DNA from: Pseudomonas laurylsulfativorans
GTDB taxonomy: Bacteria; Pseudomonadota; Gammaproteobacteria; Pseudomonadales; Pseudomonadaceae
NCBI RefSeq assembly: GCF_002906155.1
Contig: NZ_MUJK01000001.1
Location: 62,001 to 126,000, forward strand
DNA length: 64,000 nucleotides
Direction: 5' to 3'
Positions within the stretch are counted from its first letter, which is position 1. Each line of letters starts with the position of its first letter. The position numbers and the translations under genes were made by a program. A model generated the notes under the pieces. That model was given only the letters and a program-made list of their open reading frames with translations, ran no database searches and was not told the origin of the DNA. Below are positions 20,816-35,025 of the stretch, in pieces.

Positions 20816-21871
20816 TCAAAGGGTTCGTGCGTAAAACGTTGTCAGCTTGCCTATTGCCGCGTCGACATAACGCGGGACCCAGTAGGTTTCGATGTGGGTG
20901 GCGCCGTCGATGATGAACATTTCCTTGTCCTTGGTACCGGTGGCCTTGGGAAACGCATCCTGAGTCATGTACAGGCTGTCGGCCTTGCTGCCTGCAATCA
21001 TCAGCAACGGCTGATTGATCAGCTCGATCTGGTTGGTCGAGTCGAAACGCATCAGGTCCAGCAGGCTGCTGGTGGTGTACTTGAACGTTGAGTTCGGGTG
21101 CGCGTGGGTTTTCCAGTAGTACTCGTAGCCCTGGCGGTACAGTTCGAAGGGCAGCTTGGCGATCTGCTCGTCGGTGAGGTTGGCGTCACCCGAATAGAGC
21201 ACGGCGCCGCCGGCCGCCTCCTGGGCGCGCGCAGCGGAAGCCTGTTGCAGGCGTTGTTGAATGGTGTCCAGTTGCGAGTCGTTGTAGCCGTTGCGGCGCA
21301 CCCGGCCGGAGTTGAACATGCTGATGGTTGCCAGCGATTTGAAACGCTTGTCGGTTTGCGCGGCGGCCAACGAGTAACCCCCACCGCCGCAGATGCCGAG
21401 CAAGCCCAGGCGTGTGCCATCGACGCCCGCATACTGGGTGATGAAGTCGGCCATGCCATGTATGTCTTCGATGCGATATGCCGGCTTGTCGATGCTGCGC
21501 GGCTGTCCGCCACTGGCGCCCTGGAAGGCGGCATCCGCGGTGATCGTAATGTAGCCCTGTTCGGCCAGGCGCTGGGCGTACAGACCGGCGACTTGCTCTT
21601 TGACGCCACCGTTCGGATGCGCGACCACGACGGTCGGATAGACCTTCTTCGCATCGTAGTTGGCCGGGGTATAAACATTGGCCGCGATGTCCAGGCCATT
21701 GAGCTTGTAGCTGACCGGATGGATATTGACCTTGCCAGGCTCGTTCTTGGTAATGGCGCCGTCGTAGGCCAGGGTGAACGGGTTCTTTTTGTAGTCGGCA
21801 GCACCGGCTTCGGCCGCAGAGAGGCCAACCAGCGCCGACATGAGCGTGGCTTTCATAAAGGTTTTTATCAC
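20816..21871 (-). CDS. Exported alpha/beta hydrolase with Cys nucleophile
   Basis: A 351-residue alpha/beta-hydrolase related to the dienelactone hydrolase / YcjY branch. The best start is a GTG at 21871, seven bases after a CAGGAG site; an upstream ATG at 21892 overlaps that site. A signal peptide is predicted (cleavage after AEAGA). The nucleophile elbow is GICGGGG near residue 175, so Cys replaces Ser as in dienelactone hydrolases. The catalytic His is probably in DGATHIETY. Lies 58 bp after the lipoprotein hydrolase gene in the same operon. Substrate unknown. Confidence 0.78.
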   Translation of the reverse strand: MIKTFMKATLMSALVGLSAAEAGAADYKKNPFTLAYDGAITKNEPGKVNIHPVSYKLNGLDIAANVYTPANYDAKKVYPTVVVAHPNGGVKEQVAGLYAQRLAEQGYITITADAAFQGASGGQPRSIDKPAYRIEDIHGMADFITQYAGVDGTRLGLLGICGGGGYSLAAAQTDKRFKSLATISMFNSGRVRRNGYNDSQLDTIQQRLQQASAARAQEAAGGAVLYSGDANLTDEQIAKLPFELYRQGYEYYWKTHAHPNSTFKYTTSSLLDLMRFDSTNQIELINQPLLMIAGSKADSLYMTQDAFPKATGTKDKEMFIIDGATHIETYWVPRYVDAAIGKLTTFYARTL

Positions 21872-21929
21872 GTGAAACTCCTGAGCAATCAAAAGAAGGG
21901 CAGTTTGAAAAAGTGGAGGTGAGCCCTAG

Positions 21930-23018
21930 TCAGTCCAGATGCTTTTCTTTCAGGAAACTCGACACCAGATCCGCGATCTGCACGTTGTTCAAATCGGACA
22001 TGGGGAAGTGGGTATTGCCCTTGATGCCGATCTCCGGCAAATGGAGCAGCCTTACGTCACCTCCGTGCTGGTTGACCGCATCGCGCCAGAGCCGGGCCAT
22101 CTTCAGCCGGGCGCGCCAACTGTCCTGCGCGGGCAAGTCGACGGCTTGTTCCGGGATGTTGTCGCCATAGACGATCAGGATCGGAATGCGCGTGAGCGCC
22201 ATGAACTGATCCATTGGTACGGCCGCACCCTGCACCGTGTCGAACGCACTGGGGATCGGTGCTGGCACCTGACCCTGCGGGAAGACGAAGCTGCTACCCG
22301 GCTCGAAGGCGACAATGGCCTTGACCTTATCGTTCTTGATCGCGGTCAACCAACCCGGCCCGCCACCTTGCGAGTGGGTGAACAGGATGCCGGGGCCGAT
22401 TCTGTTGAAGACCGCCGACACACCATCGGAGACCACGCCCATGTCGAACGGCCCGGTGTTCGGTGTCATTGCCCGGAAGAATTGCTCGCGCGCTTGCGCA
22501 TCCTGGGCTACCTGCACACCGTTGAAATAGTTGGGCCACAGACCGATGCGAAACTGGTTGAACCACAGCTGCTCGTCCGGCGTCGGTTTGACCGTCGCCT
22601 CGACCATGCTGCGCCCGGCATCGCCACGTCGCGGCTGGTCGATCAGGTACACACCGAAATGGCGGCGCAGGAAAATGTTCTGGAAACCTTCGCGGCCATC
22701 GGCGGTGGTTTCCCAGGTCTTGGAGAACTGGCCTGCGCCATGCCACATGACGATGGGTAGTTTCCGGGCATCGACCGGGATTTGGTAGAAGGTGTAGGCA
22801 TGGTCACCGTGATAGGTCTGGCCATCCGGAGCCATCGGCTTGCGCGGGTTGAACGTGCCCGGCGCAGTGGTCATCGTTCCACCGGCGGCGAAGCTGCCTT
22901 GCGCCTGAATCAGTAAAGGGCCTGAGCCATCGGGCTGGTTCGCACAAGCTGCCAACAGGCTGAGCAGGCTGAGCAGGGTGAGCAGGGTGATGCAGAGCAA
23001 GTATTTTGCAGATTTCAT
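21930..23018 (-). CDS. Alpha/beta hydrolase, predicted lipoprotein
   Basis: A 362-residue esterase-like hydrolase. The ATG at 23018 starts one base after the stop of the preceding gene, so the two are coupled. The N-terminus is a lipoprotein signal (LLSLLSLLAAC), built from a 9-bp quasi-tandem repeat at about 22957-22993; the Cys would be lipidated. MWHGAGQFSKTW forms the oxyanion region, FTHSQGGGPG the Ser nucleophile elbow near residue 235. Expected at the inner face of an envelope membrane. Substrate unknown. Confidence 0.78.
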   Translation of the reverse strand: MKSAKYLLCITLLTLLSLLSLLAACANQPDGSGPLLIQAQGSFAAGGTMTTAPGTFNPRKPMAPDGQTYHGDHAYTFYQIPVDARKLPIVMWHGAGQFSKTWETTADGREGFQNIFLRRHFGVYLIDQPRRGDAGRSMVEATVKPTPDEQLWFNQFRIGLWPNYFNGVQVAQDAQAREQFFRAMTPNTGPFDMGVVSDGVSAVFNRIGPGILFTHSQGGGPGWLTAIKNDKVKAIVAFEPGSSFVFPQGQVPAPIPSAFDTVQGAAVPMDQFMALTRIPILIVYGDNIPEQAVDLPAQDSWRARLKMARLWRDAVNQHGGDVRLLHLPEIGIKGNTHFPMSDLNNVQIADLVSSFLKEKHLD

Positions 23019-23019
23019 G

Positions 23020-23793
23020 TTATTTCCCCGAAGCCGCCAGGGCCTGGGCCAGCGCCGTGTTTGCACGTTCGGCGGTCTGTGCATCGCCGTGCTTTTTCAA
23101 CTGCTCGGTCACTTGGCGCAACTGCCCTGCGCTGAGCCCGACGCGCAGGCTCGCCAGCATGTGCGAGCGCAATTGAGATTCCACACCCGGCGTCGCTGCC
23201 AGCGCCCCGACGGTCGCCAGTTCGCGGCTTTGCCAGTCGAGGTTGTCGCGCTCGAAGATGTCGCCAAACAGATGGGTTTGCAGAAACCGATTGATCACCG
23301 GAGCGAACTCGAACACCGGGCCTTTGACCGGGGCACCGGAAATTTTTGTTTGATTCGCGGTGCCCGCCGCCAGCAGGTCATCACCGACTGGAATCGCTCG
23401 CTCAGGCTCACGCCCCGGCGCATCGGCGATGCCGCGTTGTTTGCGTGCCTGCACCACGGTCATCAGTTCATTCAAGGCATTAAGGCTGCGCGGGAAGCCG
23501 ACGTAAGCGTAGAGCTGCACCAGAATTTCCCGGGTTTCGCTGATAGTCAGGCCGGCATCGAGACCCTGATTGAGCGCCGCGTTGAGATGGGGCATGTCAC
23601 TGGTCGCCATAAACGCTGCGATCAGGGGAATCGCCTGCTGTTGGCTCGACAGAGTTTCTGCGCTGGCTTGTGTGCGGGTCATGGTTTGCGATGCCTCGGC
23701 TGCTGGAGTGGTAACGCTGAACATCACCCCAAGGCTCAGACAGAGCGCCATCAGCGCGGGATGGGGGCGGGACTTGCTTGCGTCAGGGGTCAT
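23020..23793 (-). CDS. Exported carboxymuconolactone decarboxylase-family protein
   Basis: A 257-residue protein with a Sec signal (ALMALCLSLGVMFSV, cleavage near AEA) and two CMD/AhpD-like units, residues about 50-115 and 165-240. There is no C-x-x-C pair typical of AhpD peroxidase partners, so a thiol-peroxidase role is unlikely. CMD proteins of this type often neighbour cupins and aldo/keto reductases. First gene after a hairpin with a T-run (23930-23972), so it may start a second transcript. Reaction unknown. Confidence 0.78.
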   Translation of the reverse strand: MTPDASKSRPHPALMALCLSLGVMFSVTTPAAEASQTMTRTQASAETLSSQQQAIPLIAAFMATSDMPHLNAALNQGLDAGLTISETREILVQLYAYVGFPRSLNALNELMTVVQARKQRGIADAPGREPERAIPVGDDLLAAGTANQTKISGAPVKGPVFEFAPVINRFLQTHLFGDIFERDNLDWQSRELATVGALAATPGVESQLRSHMLASLRVGLSAGQLRQVTEQLKKHGDAQTAERANTALAQALAASGK

Positions 23794-23798
23794 CGTGA

Positions 23799-27706
<3,908 letters not shown>

Positions 27707-28840
27707 TCAGTCGATTGGCAGCGATATCGTTAGTCTCGTTCCTTTGTCCGGTGCGCTGTCGATCGTGAATTCCCCGCCCAGCATGCTGATGCGTTCCTTC
27801 ATGCCCACCAAGCCGAAGGAGTTCAGCTTTTTGCGGTCGGTCATGCCTACGCCGTTGTCTTTGATCTGCAGGTAAAGCCGGCGCTCCTCCCTGGAGAGTT
27901 CGATATGCACCTGTGTCGCTTGCGCGTGCCGGGCAATATTCGACAGCGATTCCTGCACGATGCGGAACAGCGTCGTGGCGGATTTTTCATTCAGGTCGCA
28001 ACGGAAATTTTCCTCTTTCGCCGACATCGTGCAATCGATCGCGCTGCGCTGCCGGAACTCTTCAAGTTGCCACTCGATCGCTGCCTGCAATCCCAGGTCG
28101 AGTACGGGTGGTCGAAGATCATTGATGATACTGCGGACACTGCGGATGGCTGTATCGAGTTGATTCAGGGCATCGCTGACCTTTTCGTTGAGCCTGGGGT
28201 GCATGGTGCCGGTGCGTGCCTGCAGCATGGAGACATCGATTCGTAACGCCAGCAGACTCTGTCCCAGCTCGTCATGGATGTCGCGTGCGATCCGCTTTCG
28301 TTCTTCTTCCTTGATGTGCTCCTGATAGGAGGCCAGCTCACGTAGCTGCCGCTTCGATTGCAGCAATTCTTCGGCCTGCATCGTCAGTTTGCGCTGCAAG
28401 TAGAACAGGTCGACAAACACCCGGATTTTGGCGTGAAGAACCTCTGCCACAATCGGCGAGAAGATGTAGTCCACTGCGCCAGTCGTGTAACCGCGGAAAC
28501 GCTCGGAATCCGTGTCGGCCTCCGCCGTGATGAAGATAATGGGGGTGTGGGCCGACTTCGGGCGGCCGTGAATGAGTGCAGCGGTTTCAAAGCCGTCCAT
28601 CACTGGCATTTTCACGTCGAGCAGAATGACGGCGAAGTCGCGCTGCAATAGCAGGCGCAGAGCCTCGCGTCCGGAAGTCGCCGTGGCAATATCGAGGCCC
28701 ATGTCGGTAATCACCGCGGCGAGCGCCGTGAGCTTGGCGGGATTGTCATCCACCAGCAACACGGGCGCTGGCACGTCATCAGGCGGGAGCGGGTGCCACG
28801 CCTGGTCTCTCTCATTGAATACCGGAGGTTCCTGCTGCAT
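27707..28840 (-). CDS. Receiver plus NarL-type histidine kinase
   Basis: A 377-residue soluble protein with a receiver domain first (about residues 25-145; phosphoacceptor near D73 in ILLDVKMPVMDG), a short coiled coil, a HisKA_3 dimerisation domain (phospho-His near 187 in RIARDIHDELGQ) and a HATPase_c domain ending near 375 (DNGVGMT, FGLVGMKERI). No transmembrane segment. Placed 48 bp after the poly-HAMP kinase on the same strand. Its receiver is a natural target of that kinase, and its NarL-type catalytic core a natural donor to the NarL-type regulator at 34043-34684. Confidence 0.88.
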   Translation of the reverse strand: MQQEPPVFNERDQAWHPLPPDDVPAPVLLVDDNPAKLTALAAVITDMGLDIATATSGREALRLLLQRDFAVILLDVKMPVMDGFETAALIHGRPKSAHTPIIFITAEADTDSERFRGYTTGAVDYIFSPIVAEVLHAKIRVFVDLFYLQRKLTMQAEELLQSKRQLRELASYQEHIKEEERKRIARDIHDELGQSLLALRIDVSMLQARTGTMHPRLNEKVSDALNQLDTAIRSVRSIINDLRPPVLDLGLQAAIEWQLEEFRQRSAIDCTMSAKEENFRCDLNEKSATTLFRIVQESLSNIARHAQATQVHIELSREERRLYLQIKDNGVGMTDRKKLNSFGLVGMKERISMLGGEFTIDSAPDKGTRLTISLPID

Positions 28841-28888
28841 GTTTATGCCACTTCAGTTTGCGCTGGCCGCAAGGAGCGCGGTACAGCG

Positions 28889-31800
28889 TCATCGATAGAG
28901 CCATTTGCGCATCAGTGACAGCAGCTGGTCGGTATCCACCGGCTTGCTGACATAGTCCGAGGCGCCTGCCTCGATGCACTTTTCACGGTCACCCATCATC
29001 GCCTTGGCCGTCAGCGCAATCATGGGCAGGGTTTCAAATCTCTTGAACGTACGGATCTGGCGCATGGTTTCAAAGCCATCCATCTCGGGCATCATGATGT
29101 CCATCAGCACGATGTCGGTATCGGTCTGCTGCTGCAGCAGTTCTATGGCGGTTCGACCGTTCTCCGCCGTGGCCACCAGCATTTTGTAGCGTTCAAGCAC
29201 GCTGGTCAGGGCAAAAATATTGCGCACGTCATCGTCGACCACCAGGGCCTTTTTACCCTCGAGACTGTCCGAGCCCTCATAGAGTTTTTCCAACATTCTG
29301 CGTTGGGTCTGCGGCAGCCTGTCTACGACACGGTGCAGAAACAGTGCGGTTTCGTCGAGTATGCGCTCAGGGGACTGAACTGCCTTGATGACGCCCTTGC
29401 CGAGCAGTGCCCTGAAACGCTCGTGTTCTGCCTTGGTCAGTGTCTGTGAACCATAGACGACGATCGGCAATTCACGCATGGCATGGTCTTGCTGCAACGC
29501 CTCGAGGAACCTGATGCCGGATGCGTCGGGCAGTTGGAGATTGATTGCCAGGCAGTCGTAGCGGTTCTTTGCCAGTTTCTTCAAGGCTTGCGCGCCGCTG
29601 GCGGTCGTTTCTATCTTTACGTCGGAGTTGCCGAGCAGATCGAGGATGCGGGCGCGGCTCCCGTCGTCGCCATCGATGAGCAGCAGGTTCCTGGTCTTGC
29701 GTCGGGCAAATTTCACGATGTCGACCAGCGCATTTTCAATCTCGTCGGCTGTGACCGGCTTGAGCAGATAGTCGAACGCGCCATAGCGCAGACCGCGTGT
29801 GCGGTCGTCAGCGATCGAGATGATCTGGACCGGAATGTGACGCGTGGCGAAATTGCGCTTGAACTGCTCGAGCAGCAACCAGCCATCGATGTCCGTCAGG
29901 CCCGGGTCTAGCGTGATCGCGGCGGGTTTGAAACGCTCGACAAGCTCCAGTGCATCCGCGCCACGGGTCGTGACGATAGCCCTGAACCCCTTCTGGTGCG
30001 CGGCCTCGAGCAGAATGCTGGCGAATCGGGTGTCGCCCTCGAGCATCAGCAGCACCTGCTCCCCTGGTTGGACAGACTCGCGGTCGTCCAGTATCTGTGC
30101 GGACGGGCCTGACATGAGGTCACGCCTGACTTGGCCAGGTACTGCCTCTGTCGTCGATTCGTCCAGCGCCTGATGCTGGGCATCCTCGGTACGCAAAGGC
30201 ACGTACAGCGCGAAGGTACTGCCCTTGCCGATCTCACCGGCGAGCAGGCGCAACTCACCGCCCAGCCGGTGTGCGAGCTCGCGGCTGATCGACAAGCCGA
30301 GGCCGGTGCCGCCGTATTTTCGTGAGGTTCCGGTATCGGCCTGCTGGAACGCTTCGAAGATGAGCTTCTGCTTGTCGGCCGCTATGCCAATGCCGGTGTC
30401 GGTGACCACGAAGGCGACTACCGCATCGGCACGATTGAGTTCGGTGTTATCCACGCTCCACCCGGACACAGCGGGTGCGATGCTGATCTTGACGCTGCCT
30501 TGCTCAGTGAACTTGAAGGCGTTGGACAGCAGGTTCTTGACCACCTGCAGCAGGCGCTTTTCATCGGTCCAGATGACGGGGGGCAGGGTAGGGGCCAGTT
30601 CAATCGTGAAGGTCAGGCCCCGGCTTTCGGCGACCGGCCGGAAGGTGCGTTCGATCTGCTCGTGCAGATCGGCGAACAGCGCTTCATTGAGATCCAGTGT
30701 GACCGTACCCGACTCTATCTTGGACAGGTAGAGAATCTCGTCGATCAGCTCCAGCAGGTCTTTGCCCGCGCTACGGATGGTCTTGGCATATTCGACCTGC
30801 CTGGGCGTGAGATTGTGCTCCGCGTTGTCGCTGAGCTGCCGGGCCAGGATCAGCAAGCTGTTCAATGGCGTTCTGAGCTCATGGGACATACTGGAAAGGA
30901 ATTCGGACTTGTACTTCGAGGTCAGCATCAGCTGCTCCGCCTTTTCCTCCAGCGACAGCTTGGTGATTTCGACTTCGCGGTTCTTGCGCTCGACTTCGGC
31001 TTTTTGCTCCGCCAGCAATCCAGCCTTGTCCCCCAGTTCCTCGTTGGTCTGTCTCAATTCTTCTTGTTGCCTTTGCAGCTCGTGCGCCAGCGATTGCGAC
31101 TGCTTGAGCAGTTCTTCGGTGCGCATGTTGGCTTCGATCGTGTTGAGCACGATACCAATCGATTCAGCAAGCTGATCAAGGAAGGTTTGATGAATGATGC
31201 TGTAGCGTGTGAACGAAGCCATTTCGACGACGGCCTTGACCTTGTTCTCGAACAGGATCGGCAACACGATGATATTCAGCGGGGCGGCAGCACCCAGTCC
31301 CGATGAAATCGCGACATAATTGGCGGGTACATCGGTCAGCAGGATGCGCCGCTTCTCGTAAGCGCATTGCCCGACCAGGCCCTCGCCGAGCCGCCACTCA
31401 TCGTTCACATTGATGTTTCCCTTGTACGCATAAGCGGACAGCAGTTTGAGTTTCGCAGGATCGGGCGGGCTCTCGTTCATCATGTAGAACACACCGTGCT
31501 GGGCGTTGATCAGCGGAGCCAGTTCGGACAGCACCATCTTGGAGACGGCCGCCAGATCGCGCTGGCCCTGCAGCAGACGGTTGAATTTCGCGAGATTGCT
31601 CTTGAGCCAATCCTGCTCCGCGTTTTGCCGCGTGGTTTCGCGCAGGTTGCGGATCATCTCGTTGACGTTGTCCTTCAATTCCGCCACTTCACCCTTTGCT
31701 TCCACCTCCACGTAGCGAGTCAGATCGCCCTTGGTCACGGCAGTCGCCACGTCGGCAATTGCACGCACCTGATTGGTCAGGTTGGCTGCCAGACCGTTCA

Positions 31801-33751
31801 CATTGTCGGTCAGGTCGCGCCAGGTGCCAGCAGCACCCGGCACGTTGGCCTGGCCTCCCAGCTTGCCCTCGACGCCCACTTCACGCGCCACCGAGGTCAC
31901 CTGGTCGGAGAACAGCGCCAGCGTATCGGTCATACCGTTGATGGTGTCGGCCAGTTCGGCGATCTCGCCCTTGGCTTCCAGGGTCAGTTTCTTCTTCATG
32001 TCGCCGTTCGCTACCGCGGTCACCACTTTGGCGATGCCTCGTACCTGGCTGGTCAGGTTGGCCGCCATGAAGTTCACGTTTTCGGTCAAATCCCTCCAGG
32101 TGCCGGACACGCCTTGCACCTGTGCCTGTCCCCCGAGCTTGCCTTCGGTGCCGACTTCGCGCGCCACCCGCGTTACTTCGGCGGCAAAGCTATTGAGCTG
32201 GTCCACCATGGTGTTGATGGTGTTCTTGAGCTCCATGATTTCGCCCTTGGCTTCCACGGTAATCTTGCGTCCCAGGTCGCCTTTGGCCACCGCCGTCGTC
32301 ACGTCGGCGATGTTGCGCACCTGATTGGTCAGGTTGGCCGCCATGCTGTTGACCGAGTCGGTCAAGTCTTTCCAGGTGCCACCGACGCCTGTCACCTTGG
32401 CCTGACCACCGAGTTTGCCGTCAGTCCCCACTTCGCGAGCCATGCGCGTCACTTCGTCGGCAAAGGTCGAGAGCTGGTCCACCATTGTGTTGATGGTTTC
32501 CTTGAGTTGGAGAATTTCACCTTTCGCTTCGGCTGTGATCTTGCGCGACAGGTCGCCGTTGGCCACCGCCGTCGTCACGTCGGCAATGTTGCGCACCTGG
32601 GTGGTCAGGTTGGCTGCCATGCCGTTGACCGAATTGGTCAAGTCCTTCCAGGTACCGGACACGCCGGTCACTTCGGCCTGTCCGCCCAGTTTGCCTTCGG
32701 TACCGACTTCCAGCGCCACGCGTGTCACCTCGGAGGCGAAGCTGGAGAGCTGGTCGACCATTGTGTTGATGGTGTTTTTCAGTTCGAGAATCTCGCCCTT
32801 GGCTTCAACGGTAATTTTCTTGCCGAGGTCGCCGCGCGCCACCGCCGTCGTCACCTGTGCGAGGTTGCGCACCTGGGTGGTCAAGTTGGCCGCCATGCCG
32901 TTGACCGATTCGGTCAGGTCGCGCCAGGTGCCTGAGACGCCGCGCACTTCCGCCTGACCGCCCAACTTGCCTTCGGTGCCGACTTCCAGCGCCACGCGGG
33001 TCACTTCCGCAGCAAAACTCGAGAGCTGGCCGACCATCGTGTTGATGGTGTTTTTCAGCTCGAGAATCTCACCCTTGGCTTCGACGGTAATTGTCTTGCC
33101 CAGATCGCCTTTGGCCACCGCAGTCGTCACGTAAGCGATGTTGCGCATCTGGGTGGTCAGATTGGCGGCCATGTCGTTGACCGAGTCGGTCAGGTCTTTC
33201 CAGGTGCCGGACACTCCTTTGACATTGGCCTGCCCACCGAGAATCCCTTCGGTGCCGACTTCGCGCGCCACGCGGGTGACTTCGGAAGCGAAGGAGCCCA
33301 GTCGCTTCACCATGGTGTTCACGATCCCGGCGGATTTGAGGAACTGACCCCGCAGTTTCAGGCCGTCGAGTACCGGCGGTACCTGCTGGCTCAGATTACC
33401 CTCGGCAACCGAACCGACAACGCGAATGATCTCGTTCATCGGGCTGATGAGGTCGCTGGTGAGCGCATTGCTCGAATTGACGATCTTTTGCCATGAGCCT
33501 TTCATCATCGGCAATTCGATACGCTCATCGACCTTGCCCTGCTTACCGATCAATCGCGCCACGCGCTCGAATTCGGTGGTGGTGTCGGCTGCCATGTCGA
33601 TGATGTCGTTGAGCGTGTCGGCGATCTTGCCCGGCATGCCGGTCCAGTCTTCCGGCATGCGCGTGGTGAAGTCACCATTGCGCAACGCCTTCAACGCTGT
33701 CAGCAATGTCGTCATGTCGAAAGCTTCGATCGGTGTCGTCACTGTGGCCAT
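28889..33751 (-). CDS. Soluble poly-HAMP hybrid histidine kinase
   Basis: A 1620-residue cytoplasmic kinase with no membrane segment. Order: degenerate HAMP units (about 10-165); six 92-residue repeats, each a pair of HAMP domains (about 165-720; GGQA.V.GV.GTW.DLT alternating with KGDL...EAKGEI); GAF (about 730-870); coiled coil; HisKA (phospho-His near 955, MSHELRTP); HATPase (about 1065-1180); then three receivers (phosphoacceptor positions near 1281, 1404, 1551). In the second receiver the position is Asn ([10 protein letters not shown]). The repeat architecture matches bacterial and fungal group III (Nik1-like) osmosensing kinases. Heads an operon with the receiver-kinase gene. Confidence 0.92.
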   Translation of the reverse strand: MATVTTPIEAFDMTTLLTALKALRNGDFTTRMPEDWTGMPGKIADTLNDIIDMAADTTTEFERVARLIGKQGKVDERIELPMMKGSWQKIVNSSNALTSDLISPMNEIIRVVGSVAEGNLSQQVPPVLDGLKLRGQFLKSAGIVNTMVKRLGSFASEVTRVAREVGTEGILGGQANVKGVSGTWKDLTDSVNDMAANLTTQMRNIAYVTTAVAKGDLGKTITVEAKGEILELKNTINTMVGQLSSFAAEVTRVALEVGTEGKLGGQAEVRGVSGTWRDLTESVNGMAANLTTQVRNLAQVTTAVARGDLGKKITVEAKGEILELKNTINTMVDQLSSFASEVTRVALEVGTEGKLGGQAEVTGVSGTWKDLTNSVNGMAANLTTQVRNIADVTTAVANGDLSRKITAEAKGEILQLKETINTMVDQLSTFADEVTRMAREVGTDGKLGGQAKVTGVGGTWKDLTDSVNSMAANLTNQVRNIADVTTAVAKGDLGRKITVEAKGEIMELKNTINTMVDQLNSFAAEVTRVAREVGTEGKLGGQAQVQGVSGTWRDLTENVNFMAANLTSQVRGIAKVVTAVANGDMKKKLTLEAKGEIAELADTINGMTDTLALFSDQVTSVAREVGVEGKLGGQANVPGAAGTWRDLTDNVNGLAANLTNQVRAIADVATAVTKGDLTRYVEVEAKGEVAELKDNVNEMIRNLRETTRQNAEQDWLKSNLAKFNRLLQGQRDLAAVSKMVLSELAPLINAQHGVFYMMNESPPDPAKLKLLSAYAYKGNINVNDEWRLGEGLVGQCAYEKRRILLTDVPANYVAISSGLGAAAPLNIIVLPILFENKVKAVVEMASFTRYSIIHQTFLDQLAESIGIVLNTIEANMRTEELLKQSQSLAHELQRQQEELRQTNEELGDKAGLLAEQKAEVERKNREVEITKLSLEEKAEQLMLTSKYKSEFLSSMSHELRTPLNSLLILARQLSDNAEHNLTPRQVEYAKTIRSAGKDLLELIDEILYLSKIESGTVTLDLNEALFADLHEQIERTFRPVAESRGLTFTIELAPTLPPVIWTDEKRLLQVVKNLLSNAFKFTEQGSVKISIAPAVSGWSVDNTELNRADAVVAFVVTDTGIGIAADKQKLIFEAFQQADTGTSRKYGGTGLGLSISRELAHRLGGELRLLAGEIGKGSTFALYVPLRTEDAQHQALDESTTEAVPGQVRRDLMSGPSAQILDDRESVQPGEQVLLMLEGDTRFASILLEAAHQKGFRAIVTTRGADALELVERFKPAAITLDPGLTDIDGWLLLEQFKRNFATRHIPVQIISIADDRTRGLRYGAFDYLLKPVTADEIENALVDIVKFARRKTRNLLLIDGDDGSRARILDLLGNSDVKIETTASGAQALKKLAKNRYDCLAINLQLPDASGIRFLEALQQDHAMRELPIVVYGSQTLTKAEHERFRALLGKGVIKAVQSPERILDETALFLHRVVDRLPQTQRRMLEKLYEGSDSLEGKKALVVDDDVRNIFALTSVLERYKMLVATAENGRTAIELLQQQTDTDIVLMDIMMPEMDGFETMRQIRTFKRFETLPMIALTAKAMMGDREKCIEAGASDYVSKPVDTDQLLSLMRKWLYR
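31690..33345. repeat. Six 276-bp in-gene tandem repeats (HAMP pairs)
   Basis: The motif beginning CCTG, which encodes the GGQA segment, recurs at 31849, 32125, 32401, 32677, 32953 and 33229, exactly 276 bp apart. Each unit encodes 92 residues. Similarity is high at both DNA and protein level, making unit gain or loss by recombination possible while keeping frame. Confidence 0.93.
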
Positions 33752-34042
33752 GTCTATGTCCAGTCAGGATTGATGCCCCGCGCAAGGCGTCATGCAGGCG
33801 CCGGCATTGCAGTATTGACCATGCTGAGTACGGAACGTTGGCTTACGAAATATTAGCAAGGTTGGCGTAATGCCCCGGTTCCCGGGAAATTGGCCTGGAA
33901 CAGGCCGTTCCGACCGATTGCAGCCGCAATATGGAGAGGTGAGCGCTAACGCCTGAGGCAAAGGTGCAAGTGTGCGTTGCGCCTGCTAACGTGGGAATGC
34001 ATAAGTGCGCCAGGGCCTTGCGCGTGCGAATGGAAAATACCG

Positions 34043-34684
34043 ATGATTGACCACAAAATCAGAGTCTTGCTGGTGGATGATCACAGCATCGTACGCAGTG
34101 GCGTGCGACGTATGCTGGAGACTGCCGGCGAGATCGACGTTACGGGTGAGGCCGAGACGGCACAGGACGCAATGCTCCTGGTCCGGGAGCAGGATTTCGA
34201 CGTGGCGCTGGTCGATATTCAGCTTCCCGACAAGTCCGGCCTCGAACTCCTCAAGCTCATGCGTGCGCACAAACCCAAGCTCGCGATTCTGATGTTGAGC
34301 ATGCATTCGGTCGAGGCCTATGCGTTACGCGCAATCAAGCAAGGCGCAGCGGGCTACCTCACCAAGGATATTTCCGCAGCCACCCTGGTTTCGGCGGTGC
34401 GCAAGGTGGCCTCGGGCGGCAAGCACGTCAGTCCTGAACTTGCAGAAAAACTGGTCAACGCTATCGGCGGAGGTGACGCGGCCCCCCACGAAGCGCTATC
34501 GGACCGGGAGCTTGAAGTGTTGAAGCTACTCGCTTCGGGCGAGAGGATTGTGCGCATCGCGCAGATATTGCATTTGAGCCCGAGTACCGTCACGACGTAC
34601 CGGGCACGTATCCTGGAAAAAACAGGGATGGACAGCAACGCGAAACTGGCCCGTTATGCACTCGAAAACGGCCTGTTGACTTAG
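34043..34684 (+). CDS. NarL/LuxR-type response regulator
   Basis: A 213-residue response regulator. The receiver (about 1-120) has VDDHS acidic residues, phosphoacceptor Asp in VALVDIQLPDKSG near residue 55 and a Lys in YLTKDIS. The C-terminal LuxR HTH spans about 148-210 (LSDRELEVLKLLASGE, LSPSTVTTYRARILEKTGM). The ATG at 34043 is preferred because the fold starts there; 22 upstream codons are unlike the family. Divergent from the kinase operon with a 291-bp shared regulatory region, so it is the likely output of that relay. Confidence 0.9.
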   Translation: MIDHKIRVLLVDDHSIVRSGVRRMLETAGEIDVTGEAETAQDAMLLVREQDFDVALVDIQLPDKSGLELLKLMRAHKPKLAILMLSMHSVEAYALRAIKQGAAGYLTKDISAATLVSAVRKVASGGKHVSPELAEKLVNAIGGGDAAPHEALSDRELEVLKLLASGERIVRIAQILHLSPSTVTTYRARILEKTGMDSNAKLARYALENGLLT

Positions 34685-34746
34685 ACACCCTGCACACTCT
34701 GCGGTAAACACCCGGGCTTCATTGAATCGTCCTGTTCGAGCCTGCA

Positions 34747-34764
34747 TGTAGTGGAATCACTACA
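34747..34764. promoter_or_regulatory. Perfect 7-bp dyad downstream of response regulator
   Basis: TGTAGTG-GAAT-CACTACA. It lies 63 bp after the regulator gene and 262 bp before the small membrane protein gene. It could be an operator or a small hairpin. The surrounding 341-bp gap otherwise holds only a weak 38-codon frame (34856-34972, preceded by GGTGA). Confidence 0.35.
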
Positions 34765-35025
34765 AACACTTGGCCGATAACTCCACAAAGATGTCCTGCT
34801 AACGTCGATAGCGCTGGCCGTTGCAATCAAGCATATTTACCCCTCGGTGAAATCATGCAGTTCACCAACACAGAACCATTGACTGCACTGATGCCAGCCA
34901 GAGATTCAGGCACTTTGCTCCTTCAGGTGGCGAGTCAGAAAAAGACGCCGGAATCGACATCCGCAAGTTGAGCGCGGAGTGCACGCTGCATTCATGTTGA
35001 GTCAAGGTTCTAACGGAAGGATGTC

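Noticed and set aside
22957..22993. 9-bp tandem repeat in the lipoprotein signal considered as a phase-variable tract
   Set aside because: Unit length is a multiple of three and there are only about four imperfect units, so gain or loss would not switch the frame.
31367..32935. Plus-strand open frame of 522 codons opposite the poly-HAMP kinase
   Set aside because: Its repeats mirror those of the kinase on the other strand; it has no independent start signal or domain.
31690..33345. Regular repeats considered as a CRISPR array
   Set aside because: Period is 276 bp and the repeats are continuous coding sequence for HAMP domains, without unique spacers.
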